Shown piece after piece: positions 1-12,500 of a stretch of DNA of 64,000 bases; the stretch's first letter is position 1, and each line of letters begins with the position of its first letter. Origin of the DNA: Opisthocomus hoazin (Eukaryota; Chordata; Aves; Opisthocomiformes; Opisthocomidae); the NCBI RefSeq assembly GCF_030867145.1, contig NC_134415.1, positions 17,400,417 through 17,464,416 on the forward strand. The letters are read 5' to 3'. Position numbers and translations under genes: made by a program. The notes beneath the pieces were generated by a model, which searched no databases, was not told the origin of the DNA, and saw only the letters and a program-made list of their open reading frames with translations.

Positions 1-3000
1 TACACCTCGGCTGGCAACTGTAAAGTCAGCCTGGTTCCGCTCCAGGCTGCTTAAACACCGGCCCAGACCCCTTGGGCGCCTTCCCCATCGTATCTGCAGG
101 CTCCCAGGTGCTGAGGAAGTTACGGCCCTTCCAGCCCCTCACTGGGAAGCCACTGCTCTGTCCCCATATGACCCACATCCCCGGGGCCTTGTCTAATCTC
201 GTTTGCACAGTTGTCCCACAGGTGGGGAACGCTTGGAGTCCACAGATCTGCATCCATGCCAGCTAAAGCACAATCAAGCTCCAGGCCGTTGCTGTTCCCT
301 GGGAAAAGACAGGATTAGCACGGCCGAATGACAGGAAATCCAAACGGCCCCTTTCAGACACTGGGTCTGCTGCAGGGAAAGCCAGTGTGGGGGGACAATA
401 TTTTGAAGGCTGTGGGGTTTTTTTGTCAAAGCCATCAACCCTAAAACGCAGGGAAGAAAGACAGTGTGCAGCACAACTCGTACCATTTTGGCTGGTCCAT
501 CCTTTTTCTCATAGTCCTGCTCGTTCTCAGGAGACCCCATGTAATGGGTGCCATGACCTGTTGCAGGTTTTTGTGGGGCACACTGGGGTATACATCATTT
601 GGCAAAGCCTTCTGTGATATGTAGAAGAAGGCTTCAGACTGACACATCCAAGTCCCCAGCACTCAGTGGAGAGAGGAGGATGGCACTCCAGCTCTCCAGA
701 AGGTCTCTTAGTTCACCTCCTGACACACAAGATCCTCCAGGGGTTATGCTGTCTGCAGGATGCCACAGGAATCAGGATACTGGACAGTCCACCCTGAGGC
801 CCTCCCTGACCTTCTTCAAAGAACAGAACTTACCTCCAAACATCTCCTGACATGTGGGACTCTCCCCGTTGGGACGTCTTGCAGGGTGCCACGGCTGGAG
901 ACCTCCTGTGCACCTACTGGAATGAGGAAGGCTGTCGGACATAGGGTTGTGAGGTTGTGTGTCCTAGCTCTGCAGCTGTCCGCCAGCTCCCGCTGGACGG
1001 ACTGTCCGGCTTTGTGTTCGCCACCTCAGTGCTCGATGGGCCCTACACGGTGGTCAAGAGGTGATGGTGCCTACTGAGGAAGGTCCAGTCCATCTAACTG
1101 CAGGACGGGTGGCCCTCTTGACCATGTGGAGAGAGCGGAAGCAGCCCCAGAAGCAGCAGAACTGAGTCCAAAGCCATGAGACAGTGACTCGGTTTCTCTT
1201 GGGAATCAACATGGTGCCTGGAGGAGTTAGCAGTCCATGACCAAAGCAGGGGGGCTTCCAACAGGGACCCCAGTTCATCTTCCAGGAAGGTGTGGGGAGC
1301 TGGCATCTTCTGCTTGCTGGTGGTGAAGGCGCAGTGGGGACGATGGCACACCACACTGCCTGGGGGGAAACCAGCTCTGAAAGCAGACATCTCCTTCTAC
1401 GAGGGATCTCTGCCTCTGTTGGTTCATGAATTTATTTTTCATTTTCCCTCCCTCCTCCTCTTCCTCCTCCTTCTTTTCCCCTAATCCATGAACAAGAGTC
1501 TCAGAGCTAGAAGAGAGGCAACAACCAGCACAGCTGCGAATTCGATCAGTGGTGCGCTGGCAGGCAGGCATGCACAGCTGGGAGAGGGGAGCGCACTCTC
1601 ACAGACACAAAGCAGCACCAAATGGAGCGCGTGGATGAAGGCCAGCGGAGGCCGGTGACTCACATACCCCAGCCTCCATCAGCTTCAGACTGAGGAACAC
1701 CAGCAGATGACCGAGGCTGGCAGCAGATACTGCAAAGCTGGAGCCGTGCTGAGCACCCACCGGCCACCCGAATCAAGGATGAGCAAACTCTCCTGACCTC
1801 AGAGGCTGATCAACACGTCTTGGTGGCAGCCAGATGTAAAGCACCGTGTTATCTTCTGTGGATCTGAGTCTAAATATTTATTTCCTTATCCGGGTCCTGA
1901 CATGTCCTTCCTCCCTCCTTCCTTCATCAAAAGTGTCCATACCACCAGTGGCAAGAGGTGCCTAAAAGGGAGAGAGTGCCTGGTGCCACAGACGCTCAGA
2001 TGGGCAGAAAGGGACGTGCAGCTTGCTGCTGCCTGAGCACTGACGAGGTGTGGAGAGCCCTTCACACAGCAGAGGACAGGGAGCAAGGAGGCTGTCATTG
2101 TGAAAACTGCAGCTGCTGCACCATGAGCCCTGGCTCTCAGGGTATTCTCTCCCCTCCTCAAAACACCCCAGCAACACAGGACTCTGCGGTGATGCAGTGC
2201 CCATACCCACCCCTCAGCACACGGTGCTGCAAACCGGCGACTTCAGGCTTCTCCCATGCTCTTTAAAGCCTCCCCGCTGCGGTGCAGCTCTATGCCATTT
2301 GCTATGGCCCAGCTATACATCCCAGTGCCGGTCTCCTTGCGGTACAAGTTCCTCCCAGTCCTGGGCAGCATCACTTTTATTTGGGATGCTGACTCCCCAG
2401 CTTGACCAAACATGGACACACTGCAGAGCACCAGGAGGGAGACCGGTGAACCACCGTTTCATCATGCGGCAGAAAAATAGGAGAGGACACTGTAGAGACC
2501 TGAGCAGTGGTACAGCCTCACCCGGCCCTGCCTGCCCCGGAGCCCTCATCTTCTGGATTTCTTCTTGCACAGCCGCACTTCCCAGAACATTGGTCTGTGA
2601 TGCCTGGCTCCCCTCTCTCCTTCCCTCCTCGTCCTGCCGCAAGGACCACACAGCCTTCCCCAGTGCGGGATGTGTTGGAGGACACACCACCGTTCAGAGC
2701 TGTCATGGGGTGTAAGCCTGAGGTAGCTGGAAAGCACTGGTACAAGCTGAGGAACTCTGCTGTGCGTAAGCAACCATACCCTGTCCACCCTAAGCTCCAT
2801 TTCCAAACCAAGGCTGGAGGCTGGGTACCACTCACAGGTTAAAGACTGGGCACTGCCATTCTGGCTTGGGGGAGGAAGAAAGCGAAGGCAGAAAAGGATG
2901 TAAGCTTTAGGGTTTTCTCACACTTCCTTCACCCTGACCAAACACGATCTCCAGTCCAGCAGCTCTGTGAAAGCAGAGATACAAGGGGCAGGCATTTCAG

Positions 3001-3240
3001 GTAGGTCCACTCCTACCAAGCGCTATGAGCATGGTGTCACTCTTCCCAAGCCAAGCACTGGTTTTCAGCCGGTTTTAACTTGGCCATACTTAAACCGTTA
3101 GGGCTGAACTTTGTCTTGCTGGTTGGCTGCCTAACACTGAACGATCTATACAAATATAGATATAAAATATATAGTTTCAGCCAAAATGATTCATCTGCTT
3201 CCAAGAACATCGTAAGGGGAAATACTTTGGTTTCTCTTCC
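1..3240. other. Intergenic DNA, no gene recognised
   Basis: I see no exon with a recognisable protein and no CR1 copy. Short open frames occur on both strands but overlap one another and have no family resemblance. A pyrimidine-rich tract (CCTCCTCTTCCTCC type) lies at about 1445-1482. An AT-rich stretch at 3080-3240 ends in a good polypyrimidine tract (described with the possible exon at 3251). Confidence 0.6.
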
Positions 3241-3250
3241 TTTTGTTGCA

Positions 3251-3316
3251 GAGAAATCCGATGACCTTTTCTTTGAAGAGCTCTTGAAGCTGCATGTTCT
3301 TGGCCTGCGGACTTGA
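3251..3316 (+). other. Possible terminal coding exon of an unidentified gene
   Basis: A pyrimidine-rich tract (ggtttctcttccttttgttgcag) leads to an AG at 3249-3250. The following 66 bases read, in one frame, EKSDDLFFEELLKLHVLGLRT-like residues to a TGA at 3314-3316. The short peptide is charged and amphipathic, like a genuine protein tail, but I do not recognise it. No good AATAAA lies close downstream on the plus strand, and the same frame stays open upstream through the putative intron to 3080, which weakens the case. It may equally be a chance acceptor in AT-rich DNA. Confidence 0.12.
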
Positions 3317-6300
3317 AGTTTGGCAAAAGGAGAAGCAGGGAAGGCCTTTGGTTTAGTCCAGATGCACCCTTTGCTGCCGCCAAACTTAGCCAAGTCTTTG
3401 AAATATCCCGTTTCACATGTGCTCCGTTAAGACAGCCTTATAGTGCTCATCGGCTAAATTCCCTGAAACTTTTCCCCTTTCAGGCTGCACTCCAGCCAGA
3501 GGCTGAACAGGATTTCCAGATAAGCAAAGCTGTGGATCACTGCAATCCAGAGCACAAGTCCAGTCCCTCCCTGAGACTCGGCAGCTCCTGCCCCTTCAAA
3601 CTCCCCATCCTGGCCCAGGCAGCACGAGCAATGCACGCACAGGCAGGCACAGAAAGGAGCCGACCGGCCCGAGAGACAGGACCACAGGAAACTGCTGGGA
3701 GGAGAGAGGATTTGGGATGGGGATCTGGCTGAAGGGAAGATGGACTGGATCCAGGAAGGGAGAGGAAGGTGAGCCTCTGTGAGGACTCAGCATGAAGAAC
3801 TTTGACCAACCGAGAGCACAGCACAAGAATGCAGAGGATCCTGCAAAGATGCAGCCCTGGAGAAAGCCAAGGTATCCTGGGAGCCAGAGGAAATGAGGAG
3901 CAGGGCGGGAGGATGGGGCCAGCCAGCTGCTGAGTATCACCAGCACTAAACGAGGCAAGGGCCCTGGCAAAACCAAGAGGTCCTGGACAGCATCGCAGAC
4001 AGAGGTGACAGCCAGAAGGTGCGCAGGGAGCATAGGAGCTGACGTTTGGGCATGTCAGGACAAGACCACATCTGCAAAGAGGCTTCTTGAACACAAGGCA
4101 TGGAGGGGAAGCTGCATGAGTGTTACTATGAGTGCTCATCCTAGCAGGGAGTGAGTCAGTCCTGCGCCATGGTATCAGGGTTCTGCCCTGCTAGTGGAAA
4201 TCAGCAGAGCTCTGTAAGTGTGAGCTGAGGGTCTCGTAGAGGTGTGCAGGCTCCATGCTCTGAAGACAGAGGAGGAAATTCATCAGAAAGCAATAAGCTG
4301 TAAATCAGGACATTGTTTCCAAACAGAGAGGGACACATCTTGCTTGGTATGGTGCAAATGAAACCCTCCAGTGCGGCTGAGGCTCGGAATAGCTCCATTT
4401 GTTTATTTATTTTCATTGTAACGCGCTGGTTTTGCTTGGAAGCAGCCGCACTGAAATCTTCGCAGCTCCGAGGTCTCTGACCTCAGCTCTAGCCCAAAGG
4501 AGGGCAGGAGGTTTGGAGACCATCCAGGCAAACATTTGGAGCTGGTGAGCCTCGCTTTGCGCTGCATTGAGAGCCCCCTTCACAGTCATACTTCATTAGC
4601 TCCAGGCACCAACGCAAACAGTCTCTCTATGGACGTTAGCTGGCCTTTCATGGGACCGCTGTTCTCCACGGATGAGCGGTCATTTCTACCAGTCTCTGCT
4701 TTTGCTTTATTCTTCCCTTAAGGAGGAAAATTTTCTTACCACTTTCTTAAAAATAAAACAAAAAAAAACCCACACAGAAAGAAAAATACACTTACACTCA
4801 CAAAGCAGCGATACCTTTTCATTTTTCCCCCAGCATCCCACGGGAAGCCCAGGACAAAGCCTGCCACTTCTTCTCAGGAAACACATCTCCTCTTCCTCGT
4901 TTCGCACCTAGGCGAGAGCAGAAAGCTTGCATTCGGGCTGTGTCAGCAGCAGGGGGGTGACTCGCCCATCTCCCAGCCGGGGTGCCAGCCAGTGACTCAT
5001 CTCCCACGGAAATCAGGGAGCGTGAAGCAGAGGAAGAATGGCGAAGGCAGTGGTCCTTGTTATTCCGAGCATGTCACTCTGCCAGGAGATGTCTTCCCGT
5101 GCAGACGGGGTCACAGGCCCTGGCAGACACGATGGCAGAGCCAGACCTCAAGCTGTGGGGAAACCTGCGGTGGAGAGTGTTGGTGCATGCGAGCGTCTTC
5201 GAGAAAGGGAGCGTCTCTGGCCAGCTCTTCACTTCAACGCTTCCTGTACGGAGCGGCTGGAGATTATCTGGTCTTGAGTCTTTTAATCTGTTTTATCAGC
5301 AGGTTCTGGATTCTGCAGGGACCTTTTACTTTTTAACAGAAACCTGAACTCTTGGAAGCCAGGCAGTTTGGCCAGGTGCCCTCCTTCCCCCAGGACTTCA
5401 CCCCGAAGCACCAGGGTTGCCTCCTGGTCCCCAAGCCCTTCCTTGCCACGCTCTGCTCTGCCCTGCCAGGCTCTGTCTTGCCATGCCACACTCTACCCTG
5501 TGCTGTCAAGCTCTCCCCTGCCATGCCATCCAGCAGCGTGGCCATGCCACCACATTTGTTAGCAGGGCATCCTGGCACGTGGTGGGATTGGCAGTCCAAG
5601 CAGGGCCTGTGAAAGGGCAAGAGGGGCACGAGCCACATGGGCTGCAGCTCCCAGGAGACAGAGCAGCATCGAGACATTATGAGTGTGAATCTTCTTCTTG
5701 ACAGGAGATGAGCAGCTGGAGAAAGAGCAGTTCTTGACCAGCTCTGCATTTTAACCACCCTCTCTAGAGGAGGGCCAGGTGGGCATCTGAACCGGGGTAG
5801 TCCTCAGAAACCGCACAGCAGAAGTGGCTTCACAGGAGTGTTTGTCATCGGAAAAAGGACCAGATGAGATTTGGCCGCCGAAGTCCTTCTGCCCTCAACT
5901 TCTCCGCAGGCTGGCTCCTGCCAGCTGTCGTTCCGTCCCTTCGCCGCAGCACTGCCAGCTTTGGCCAAGCGAGAGATGAGCCTTTCCAGCCTCAAAGCGA
6001 GGAGCCTGCTGAGGGGAGATAGACCTTAGCAGAAATCCTTAGCCTCACAAATTGATCTGAGAGCTCCTCCAAGGGGCAGCGGCACCGGGGAAGAAAAGTG
6101 AGCCCACCATTTCTCTCCCACCGTGTCCGCAGGTGTCTGCAGAGCTGTCAGACCTGCGGAGCTCGGCAGCCTCAGGCATCTGCTCCACTTTCTCCGGGAG
6201 AGCCGGCCAGGGCTCTTCCCTGGGCGCGAGCAGCTCCCACGCAGTGGGCCAGCGCTCGGTGCCAGGGGACGTCTGTGCAGAGCCAGCTGGAGGTAAAATG

Positions 6301-7246
6301 CGAGCCTGCTTTCTCTGAGACAGCCAGGGCCAAGCCCAGAGGAAGAGCAAAGAAAGCCTTTGCTGTCAGAGTCAGGGTTTACAACCAGCCGTAAATGGGC
6401 TCGGTCCCTAAAGTTCCCATGGTGACAGTCCTGGTGGGAACCGAGCTGTCTCCTCTGCCTCGTCCCCACCAGCTCTTCCCAGGTCAGGGGGTGCAGCCCG
6501 GGTGAGCGCACCCCTCTCCAATACCCCCTGAGATAGGGAGCGAATTGTGGCCCCAGCTCCGGGGGAGCAGCAGCCAGGGCATCTGGCACAGCATCCCTCC
6601 AGGGCCAGGCTGCAAATGCAGCAGCTTTGGGGTTTGCTGCTTCTCATTCGGCCGAGTGCGGGGTTTGGTATTCGCCTCCACTCAGGCTCCAAAAGGCAAA
6701 AGATCGGTGACAACAGCAATGGATGGACCAGTTCTCCCTGGGATACAGACACAGAGCACCTACCACCAAAGCCAAGGGCATGCTATAAACTCCTCTTGAA
6801 TTCACTGACTGGTTTTCCTTGCTGGTGACTGGCCAACTTGACTTACAGATCTCCCCAGCACATGATACTCCCTTGTTTGTTTTATCAGCTTGCTTATTTC
6901 ATGCATTCATATGGAGGAAGGCCCATTGCAGAGGCATCAGTGTGTGATGCAGATCTAGATCTAAGGCTTCCCTCTGACCTGCTGTGAGACTATGGGAAAT
7001 CACTTAGTCCCTCTATACCGAATATTCAAAGGCATTAAAAAAAGACATAGCTTTTCCCCTGTTTTTGCTCTGCCTGCCATGCTGTTAGAGAAAAATCTTG
7101 TGGAGATAGAGGTATGCACCACATCCCACCATGGGAGCTACTCTAGACTCCCTCCAAGTGGGACTGGTCCCACCAGACTATCCCCAGTGTGGACACTGCT
7201 GCCTGAGCTCATTAGCTCAGGCTCCCCATATAGCTGGTGGGAAGAA
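3317..7246. other. Intergenic DNA with a short degenerate satellite-like patch
   Basis: No gene is recognised. A degenerate repeat at about 5440-5560 is built from variants of TGCCATGCCA and CTCTGCCCTGCC, which is why cysteine- and proline-rich frames appear there on the plus strand. An A/T-rich patch with poly-A (4749-4769) is present. Scattered TTTATT hexamers near 4400 would be AATAAA on the minus strand but have no gene to serve. Confidence 0.5.
5440..5560. repeat. Degenerate short tandem repeat (TGCCATGCC-type)
   Basis: Imperfect repetition of units such as TGCCACGCTC, TGCCCTGCCA and TGCCATGCCA over about 120 bases. All frames translate to repeats of Cys-His-Ala-Leu-Pro-type residues, a product of the repetition and not a protein. 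Confidence 0.5.
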
Positions 7247-7248
7247 AA

Positions 7249-7366
7249 TCACAGAATCACAGAATGTTCGGCGTTGGAAGGGACCTCTGTGGGTCACCCA
7301 GTCCAACCCTCTGCCGAAGCAGGGGCACCTACAGCAGGCTGCACAGGACCTTGTCCAGGCGAGCTA
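7249..7366 (-). mobile_element. CR1 LINE 3' tail (5'-truncated copy)
   Basis: The copy starts with two copies of the 8-bp end repeat TCACAGAA at its 3' end (left), followed by the conserved CR1 tail: GGAAGGGACCTCTGTGGGTC, then AGTCCAACCC, a CTGCCGAAGCAGGGGCACC block, and CAGGCTGCACAGGACCTTGT. It diverges from the family just after 'ccaggcgagc'. It closely matches the copies at 30602 and 41230, so all three belong to the same or related CR1 subfamily. Orientation is minus, 3' end to the left. It carries only the 3' UTR and the very end of ORF2, so it is dead. Confidence 0.93.
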
Positions 7367-7689
7367 AACTATCTGAGTTGTCTACTTGAGGGTGAAACAA
7401 CTGATGCCCTGTAAATACTTCTGGCTGCTCATGAAGCCCAGGAGGTCTTGGTCACATTAGATGTCTCCACTGCAGCATCCGAGATGTGGTCAGACAACTA
7501 GTACTGGCCACGGCAGCTGTAGTTTGGACACACAGAAGGTGTGACCCTGGTGAGTGAAAAAGATTACTTTCCCCAGTCATCTTTCTGAGCGTAATTCCTC
7601 TTAAGGCAGAAGGCCTTGCCTTGGCTGGTTACGGCATCGCTGTGCAACGAACGTGAGTCACTGCTGTGACAGGCTGAATTACGACTCCT

Positions 7690-7980
7690 TGCTTGCTGAG
7701 TTTAAAACAGAGGAAGGCAGCTTAAGCAAACGGAAGGGCCTAAGCATGTGAAAAATGTTCCCTTTTCAAAACTGCCATTAGCCAATTGAAAATCTTTGTA
7801 TTTGGGCTGTAAGTCTATGCCAAGTCTCTGTCTGAGGCTCAGTTCAAACACTCCGGCTATATAATCCCTTCCAGTCTGGGCTCATAATGGAAACGCCAAC
7901 AGACCGTTAAGCGCAGCGGTATTGCCAGGTTCTACTATAATTAAACACACACAGGAAAAGGTATAAATAACCAGGTTAAA
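7690..7980. promoter_or_regulatory. Candidate conserved non-coding element
   Basis: An AT-rich block contains an inverted CCAAT-type box (TAGCCAATTG at about 7779), a TATA-like TATATAATCC at 7859 and several A/T tracts, with few stop-free frames. The idea that it is conserved is inference from base composition alone; no alignment was possible. Confidence 0.2.
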
Positions 7981-9379
7981 TTAAGGCAGGGGGCTGTGAT
8001 TGAAGGGATCTCCGGGAAAGCCTGCAGCCTCATTGCGTCTGACCCATTCAGGGGTGGTCTGCTGAGGACCTGGGTTTTGTGCCAGGCCCCGGTGAGCCCT
8101 CTCCAGCAGATGCTGCATATTAAAGCCAAGTCAACTGGCCACGATCACCTGCAGAGCACGATCTTCCACCCCCAGGTCTGCGTTCCTGCCCTTGAGGCAA
8201 GCTCCTTTCTGTAAGGCAAGCTACACCTGGCCTTACAGACAGCCAAGTGAGGGGGAAAATGGGAGCCTTGCTGCCTTCCGAGCCACGCTCAGCCTTGCTG
8301 GGTTTATTTGCCCATTGGGGGCCCGTGTTTGTTGTTTGCCACCTTGTCCTCATTTCCACAACAACCAGATGAGGTGGCCTGAGGAAAAGGTAATGCCAAA
8401 GCCGTAGACAGAAAAAGTTCAAGACACAGCAAAGAAAGAGTGGCAAAGGAGGCAGACTTCTTTCGGGGACATTGGTCCCTGGGGACCGCTTCACCCACAG
8501 CCTCAGGTCCTCCAAGGGAAGCACCTCTCTGCAGCGTGCCAGTGTTGTGATCAGCAGAGAGGTGGCAGGTCCCGCTCTCTCCTCTCTGCAGGCTCTTATC
8601 ACTTCCACATCCCAGCTGCCTGACAAGAAACCCTCCTGCACGTAGATACTGGGGAAAGGTGGGACACCCGAAACAGGACACTGGCCTGGCTGTACCAGCA
8701 GACAAGTAAAGCCAGGAATAAAGGCAGATTCACAAGCGAAACGTTCCCACGCCAGCCTCCTTCCTTGTGCTGATGGGTGCAAGAAGCAACAGCACAGGAA
8801 TGCTGCGGGACCCTCAGGTACGGCAGTGCAGGCTGCGAGATGCACCAATGCCAGCGGTGCGGGCTCCCAGGCTTTTCAGCAGAATTAGCTGCACGCACAC
8901 GTCCCTCCTGGTTTTCCTCTTGTGACTCCCAGCTTGGTTCGACTGAGTTTGCTGGGCCAACTCTTCTAAATTTGTACGAGTATCCAGGAAGCTTTAGTAA
9001 ATAACGCGGTAAATATTTCTTCAAAAATTTGTCTTTCAAAATGACAATGAGGCGGCAGCCAACGCAGCCACGCACAAGGACACGGCCACGCATACGACCT
9101 TGGTGATCGCAAAGCGCACCCCGCATCGGAAAACTGAGGCTCGCGTTCCTGTCTGAAGAATAACTCCACCAGGATTAATGTGAAGAAGACCCCCCCCCGC
9201 TGAAACCAGTCACGCGCGTGCTCCAGCACGTATCTATATTTGTGGACGCTCGTATATTCTTCTGACCACAATCATCAAGCATCAAATCTCACACTTTCCA
9301 AAAAAAGAAAAAGCTCATTTCCAGCCTGCAGGACCGACTCTGACCTCAGCCTGTGCTTCCCCAGCTGAGCTAATAGCGC

Positions 9380-9560
9380 TCCCAACCCCCAAAATATGGA
9401 GGCAGCTCAGAATGGAAATGTTAAAGAGCCGTAATTCCAGAGGATGTGAATGGCTAATTCTGTACATTCAAATGAAACAGAGGGGAAATATACTGAATGG
9501 AGCCCATGTATAAGATCATATGAAATGTAAAAAGACTTGTTGTTCAGCGCACACACTGCC
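9380..9560. promoter_or_regulatory. Candidate conserved non-coding element
   Basis: About 180 bases of AT-rich DNA between GC-rich flanks contain TGGCTAATTC, ACATTCAAATGAAAC (octamer-like ATTCAAAT) and GATCATATGAAATG. The density of homeodomain/POU-like A/T cores suggests an enhancer. This is a composition-based guess. Confidence 0.2.
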
Positions 9561-12500
9561 TCTTCAATCTAGTTCTGTTTAAATGCCCATTCTTTTCGTT
9601 TGGCATCTCCTTGTCCCTCGATGGCTGAATCAAAAGAGGAACGAAATAATGACACAAAGATTTTAAAAAACTCAGCCCCAGCTGCAGCAGGGAGAAGCCT
9701 GAAGCGAAACATGAGAGCGTACAGCTCTTTGTTAAGGTTTCCTTGGCTATAGAATATGGTATATGAAACGCCTGGCGGATCCCGTTTGGTCCTATGGAGG
9801 GAGAGCTCTTAAGGTGGCTCCCTTGGGTTTGGGGAGGGCTGCGGGAAGGCTTCCCCGCATTTGCAGGCAGCAAGCGTCCCACCTGCGGAGACCCCAGGGC
9901 CCAGCCGGTTCCCCCTCCGAACGCCCCAGGGGCCTGGGGCACTTTCTCTGCTGACGGTGGGTGGTCCAGCCTTTTTTTGTCTTTTTCTTCATTGTAGCTG
10001 CCGCTTTACGTCAGGAAACCAAACTCAGCACTCCTTGTTGGGAGATGGTTCCAATTTACATAGGTTTCCAGGAAATCAATACATTTTTTTCCGTGCCTCT
10101 GAGGTATTTTGCGCATGGCCATCCCCAGCCGGCAGAGCCGTGCACGCAAGCTGCTACGAGGCATTGGTGGCAGCAGTGCACAGCCCACACTCCTGGCCGT
10201 AGCCTTTTCTAAACTCTGCATCTGGAAGCTGGCAAAAGAGCTGATGCCCTGATGACTGCAGGGACCCCGCCGTCACCAGCCCGGCAGAGCCGGGGCAGAG
10301 CCAGGGCAAGGCTGCCTGTTGCCTCCCAGTCTCCAGCGCCCACATTCATGGGAAAGTTGAGCAGGTCCTTGCACCAGATGTCCCCACCACAACCTCCTTG
10401 CAAATGCTGCAAGAGACAATGCCTTTTGGGAGAGGCCATCACCCAGAGCATCCACTCCTGGGAGGGGATACCTCCGTTTGCTCAGCTCTCTGGCTATGAG
10501 GAGCAACCAGGGAGAGAAGGTGCAGTGCAGGGTGGATGAGGAGGGTCACAAGGATGGGGCCAGCTCTCCCCGCCGCCACCCAGCCACTTGGCCAGTGCCA
10601 GGAACAGCAACACCGAACGACATCTAATAAGTGCCGTGGTGACCTGCTCCCCACAGCTGAGCAGCTTTGAGACATATTGATTAATCTAAACAAGTGTTCT
10701 GTGAACATCAACACTAATTCATTTTCCGTGGGCCGCACAGATTTACTCTGGGAGGCTCTTCCAGCAGCTGCAGCTGATGTCTGCTCATGCCCAGCATGTC
10801 GTCCCCAGGACCCCCCACCTTCACAGACATCAAGGTGGTTCTCAGCATGTCCCCTCACAGACCCCAGCCCTTGGGACATGCTGGGAATGGCGTCTCTCCA
10901 TGGCTTCCCCGTGGGAAAACCCAGTGATGCTGGGATGGCCTGAGCTAGAATTGGCCCTGAGGACCCGGTGGCTGACCTGTGCCACCTGGATAGGTGCTAA
11001 AACTATTCATTGGCATTGATGGATTCTCTGTATTGTGTATAGAGACAGACTCAGGTTGTTGCCTTCCTGTACACTGTGCCCACCCCATTCAGAGGAATGC
11101 AGCTCTTCGGCTGGCAGGAGGGCCTTTGCAAACCACCAGGGAGACATTTCCAAAGGCATCAGGTCACCCCAGTGCCCTGGGCTATCTTGGCTCAATCCCA
11201 GAGAGAAGGGGTGCCACAACCACTGCTCCCTCCTGCCCGGGCTGCGCCCTGGCCACGTGTGCTGCCGGCACGTCAGGAGACTTGTCAGCCGCCTGTCCTC
11301 AGGGGTGGTGAGGAGGAGCACGTTCCTCCACGGCCACTGAAGCCACCGCATGACGCTCACACGCGTGGCTGCCAGGAGGCTGGCACAGTGCAGGGGAGGA
11401 CAGCCAGAGCGGCCATGTGATCCCCTTCACTGCTATTCCTGGTCCGCGGGGAGGCTGGAGGACTGTCACACGGAGCAAGAATCACCCGGCTGCAGCATAG
11501 AAGCCAGGTGAGTCCAGCTGTGGTGACAGCAAATTCCTAATTAGTTCATTGCATCAGACCGGCCAAACACTCACAGTCGTTAGCCAAGGATGGACTACGT
11601 GCCGGGCAGGGTGTACTCCCCTGATCCTTGCTTCCCAAAACGGGAGCGGGAGAGCCAGACTAGCTCGCCCTGGAAAAGGGACATGCCGTGTGGCGTGCGC
11701 AGCAGGCCAGCTGCCTCCATGTCCCTCAAACCACACAGGGAAAAACCAGCGAGGCAAGTGCCAGGCACGCAGCAAATGTCCCGAGTGTGACTGTCCTGCA
11801 GGGTGAGGTCTCCTCCTGCCCCATGCCACCATGCAGGGTGGGTCTCTCTTACCCACAGCCACATGGACCCAGGCACAGGAGAGTGGGGCGCACACCGGCT
11901 CCCCCGTCCTGCTCCCCTGCGCCTGGGGTGTAGGCGGGCATGACCTGCTCTTTTCCGACCGCCTCCCCAGGACAGAGAGCTGGGCGGACATTTGGAAGCC
12001 CCTCATCATGGCGGCAGCGGGGCAAGCCCCCCACGCGCTCGCCGGCAGCTTTGCAGAGAGGTGCTCTCCCTGCGAGCTCGGCCGGACTCCACGTGAGTGC
12101 CGGCTGGCAGGTCGGAGCCCTGCCATGTGCCTGCTCCTGGCAGCATCGGAGGGGAGCAGCACTGCTCCTCGGAGGCAGCGCAGGCAGGTTTGGCAGGGAA
12201 TTATGTATCTTGGAGCTGCTTTCCCCGTGGCGGTAGCTGGAGCCGATTCTGAATACTTAGCTGGTTTAATATGCAAACAAAAATCCCTGGATTGTCAGCT
12301 CTTCCAAGCAAGGGACCATCCGAGTGCTTGGCAAACACGCAGAGCATGGGGGAAGCTGTGGCAGCCGAGCAGCGATAGCCAACGCTGGTCACAGGGCGGA
12401 GGTGAGAAAACTGCGGGCCCAGCTGAGCAGCCTGGGCTGGGCTCTGCTTCATGCTCGCTCTGAAGTTCAGTCGCTCTCCTTTGCTCCAGCCAGGCTCACA

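Noticed and set aside
8120-8848. 242-codon minus-strand frame
   Set aside because: No recognisable domain, no clear splice context, and shorter frames overlap it on both strands.
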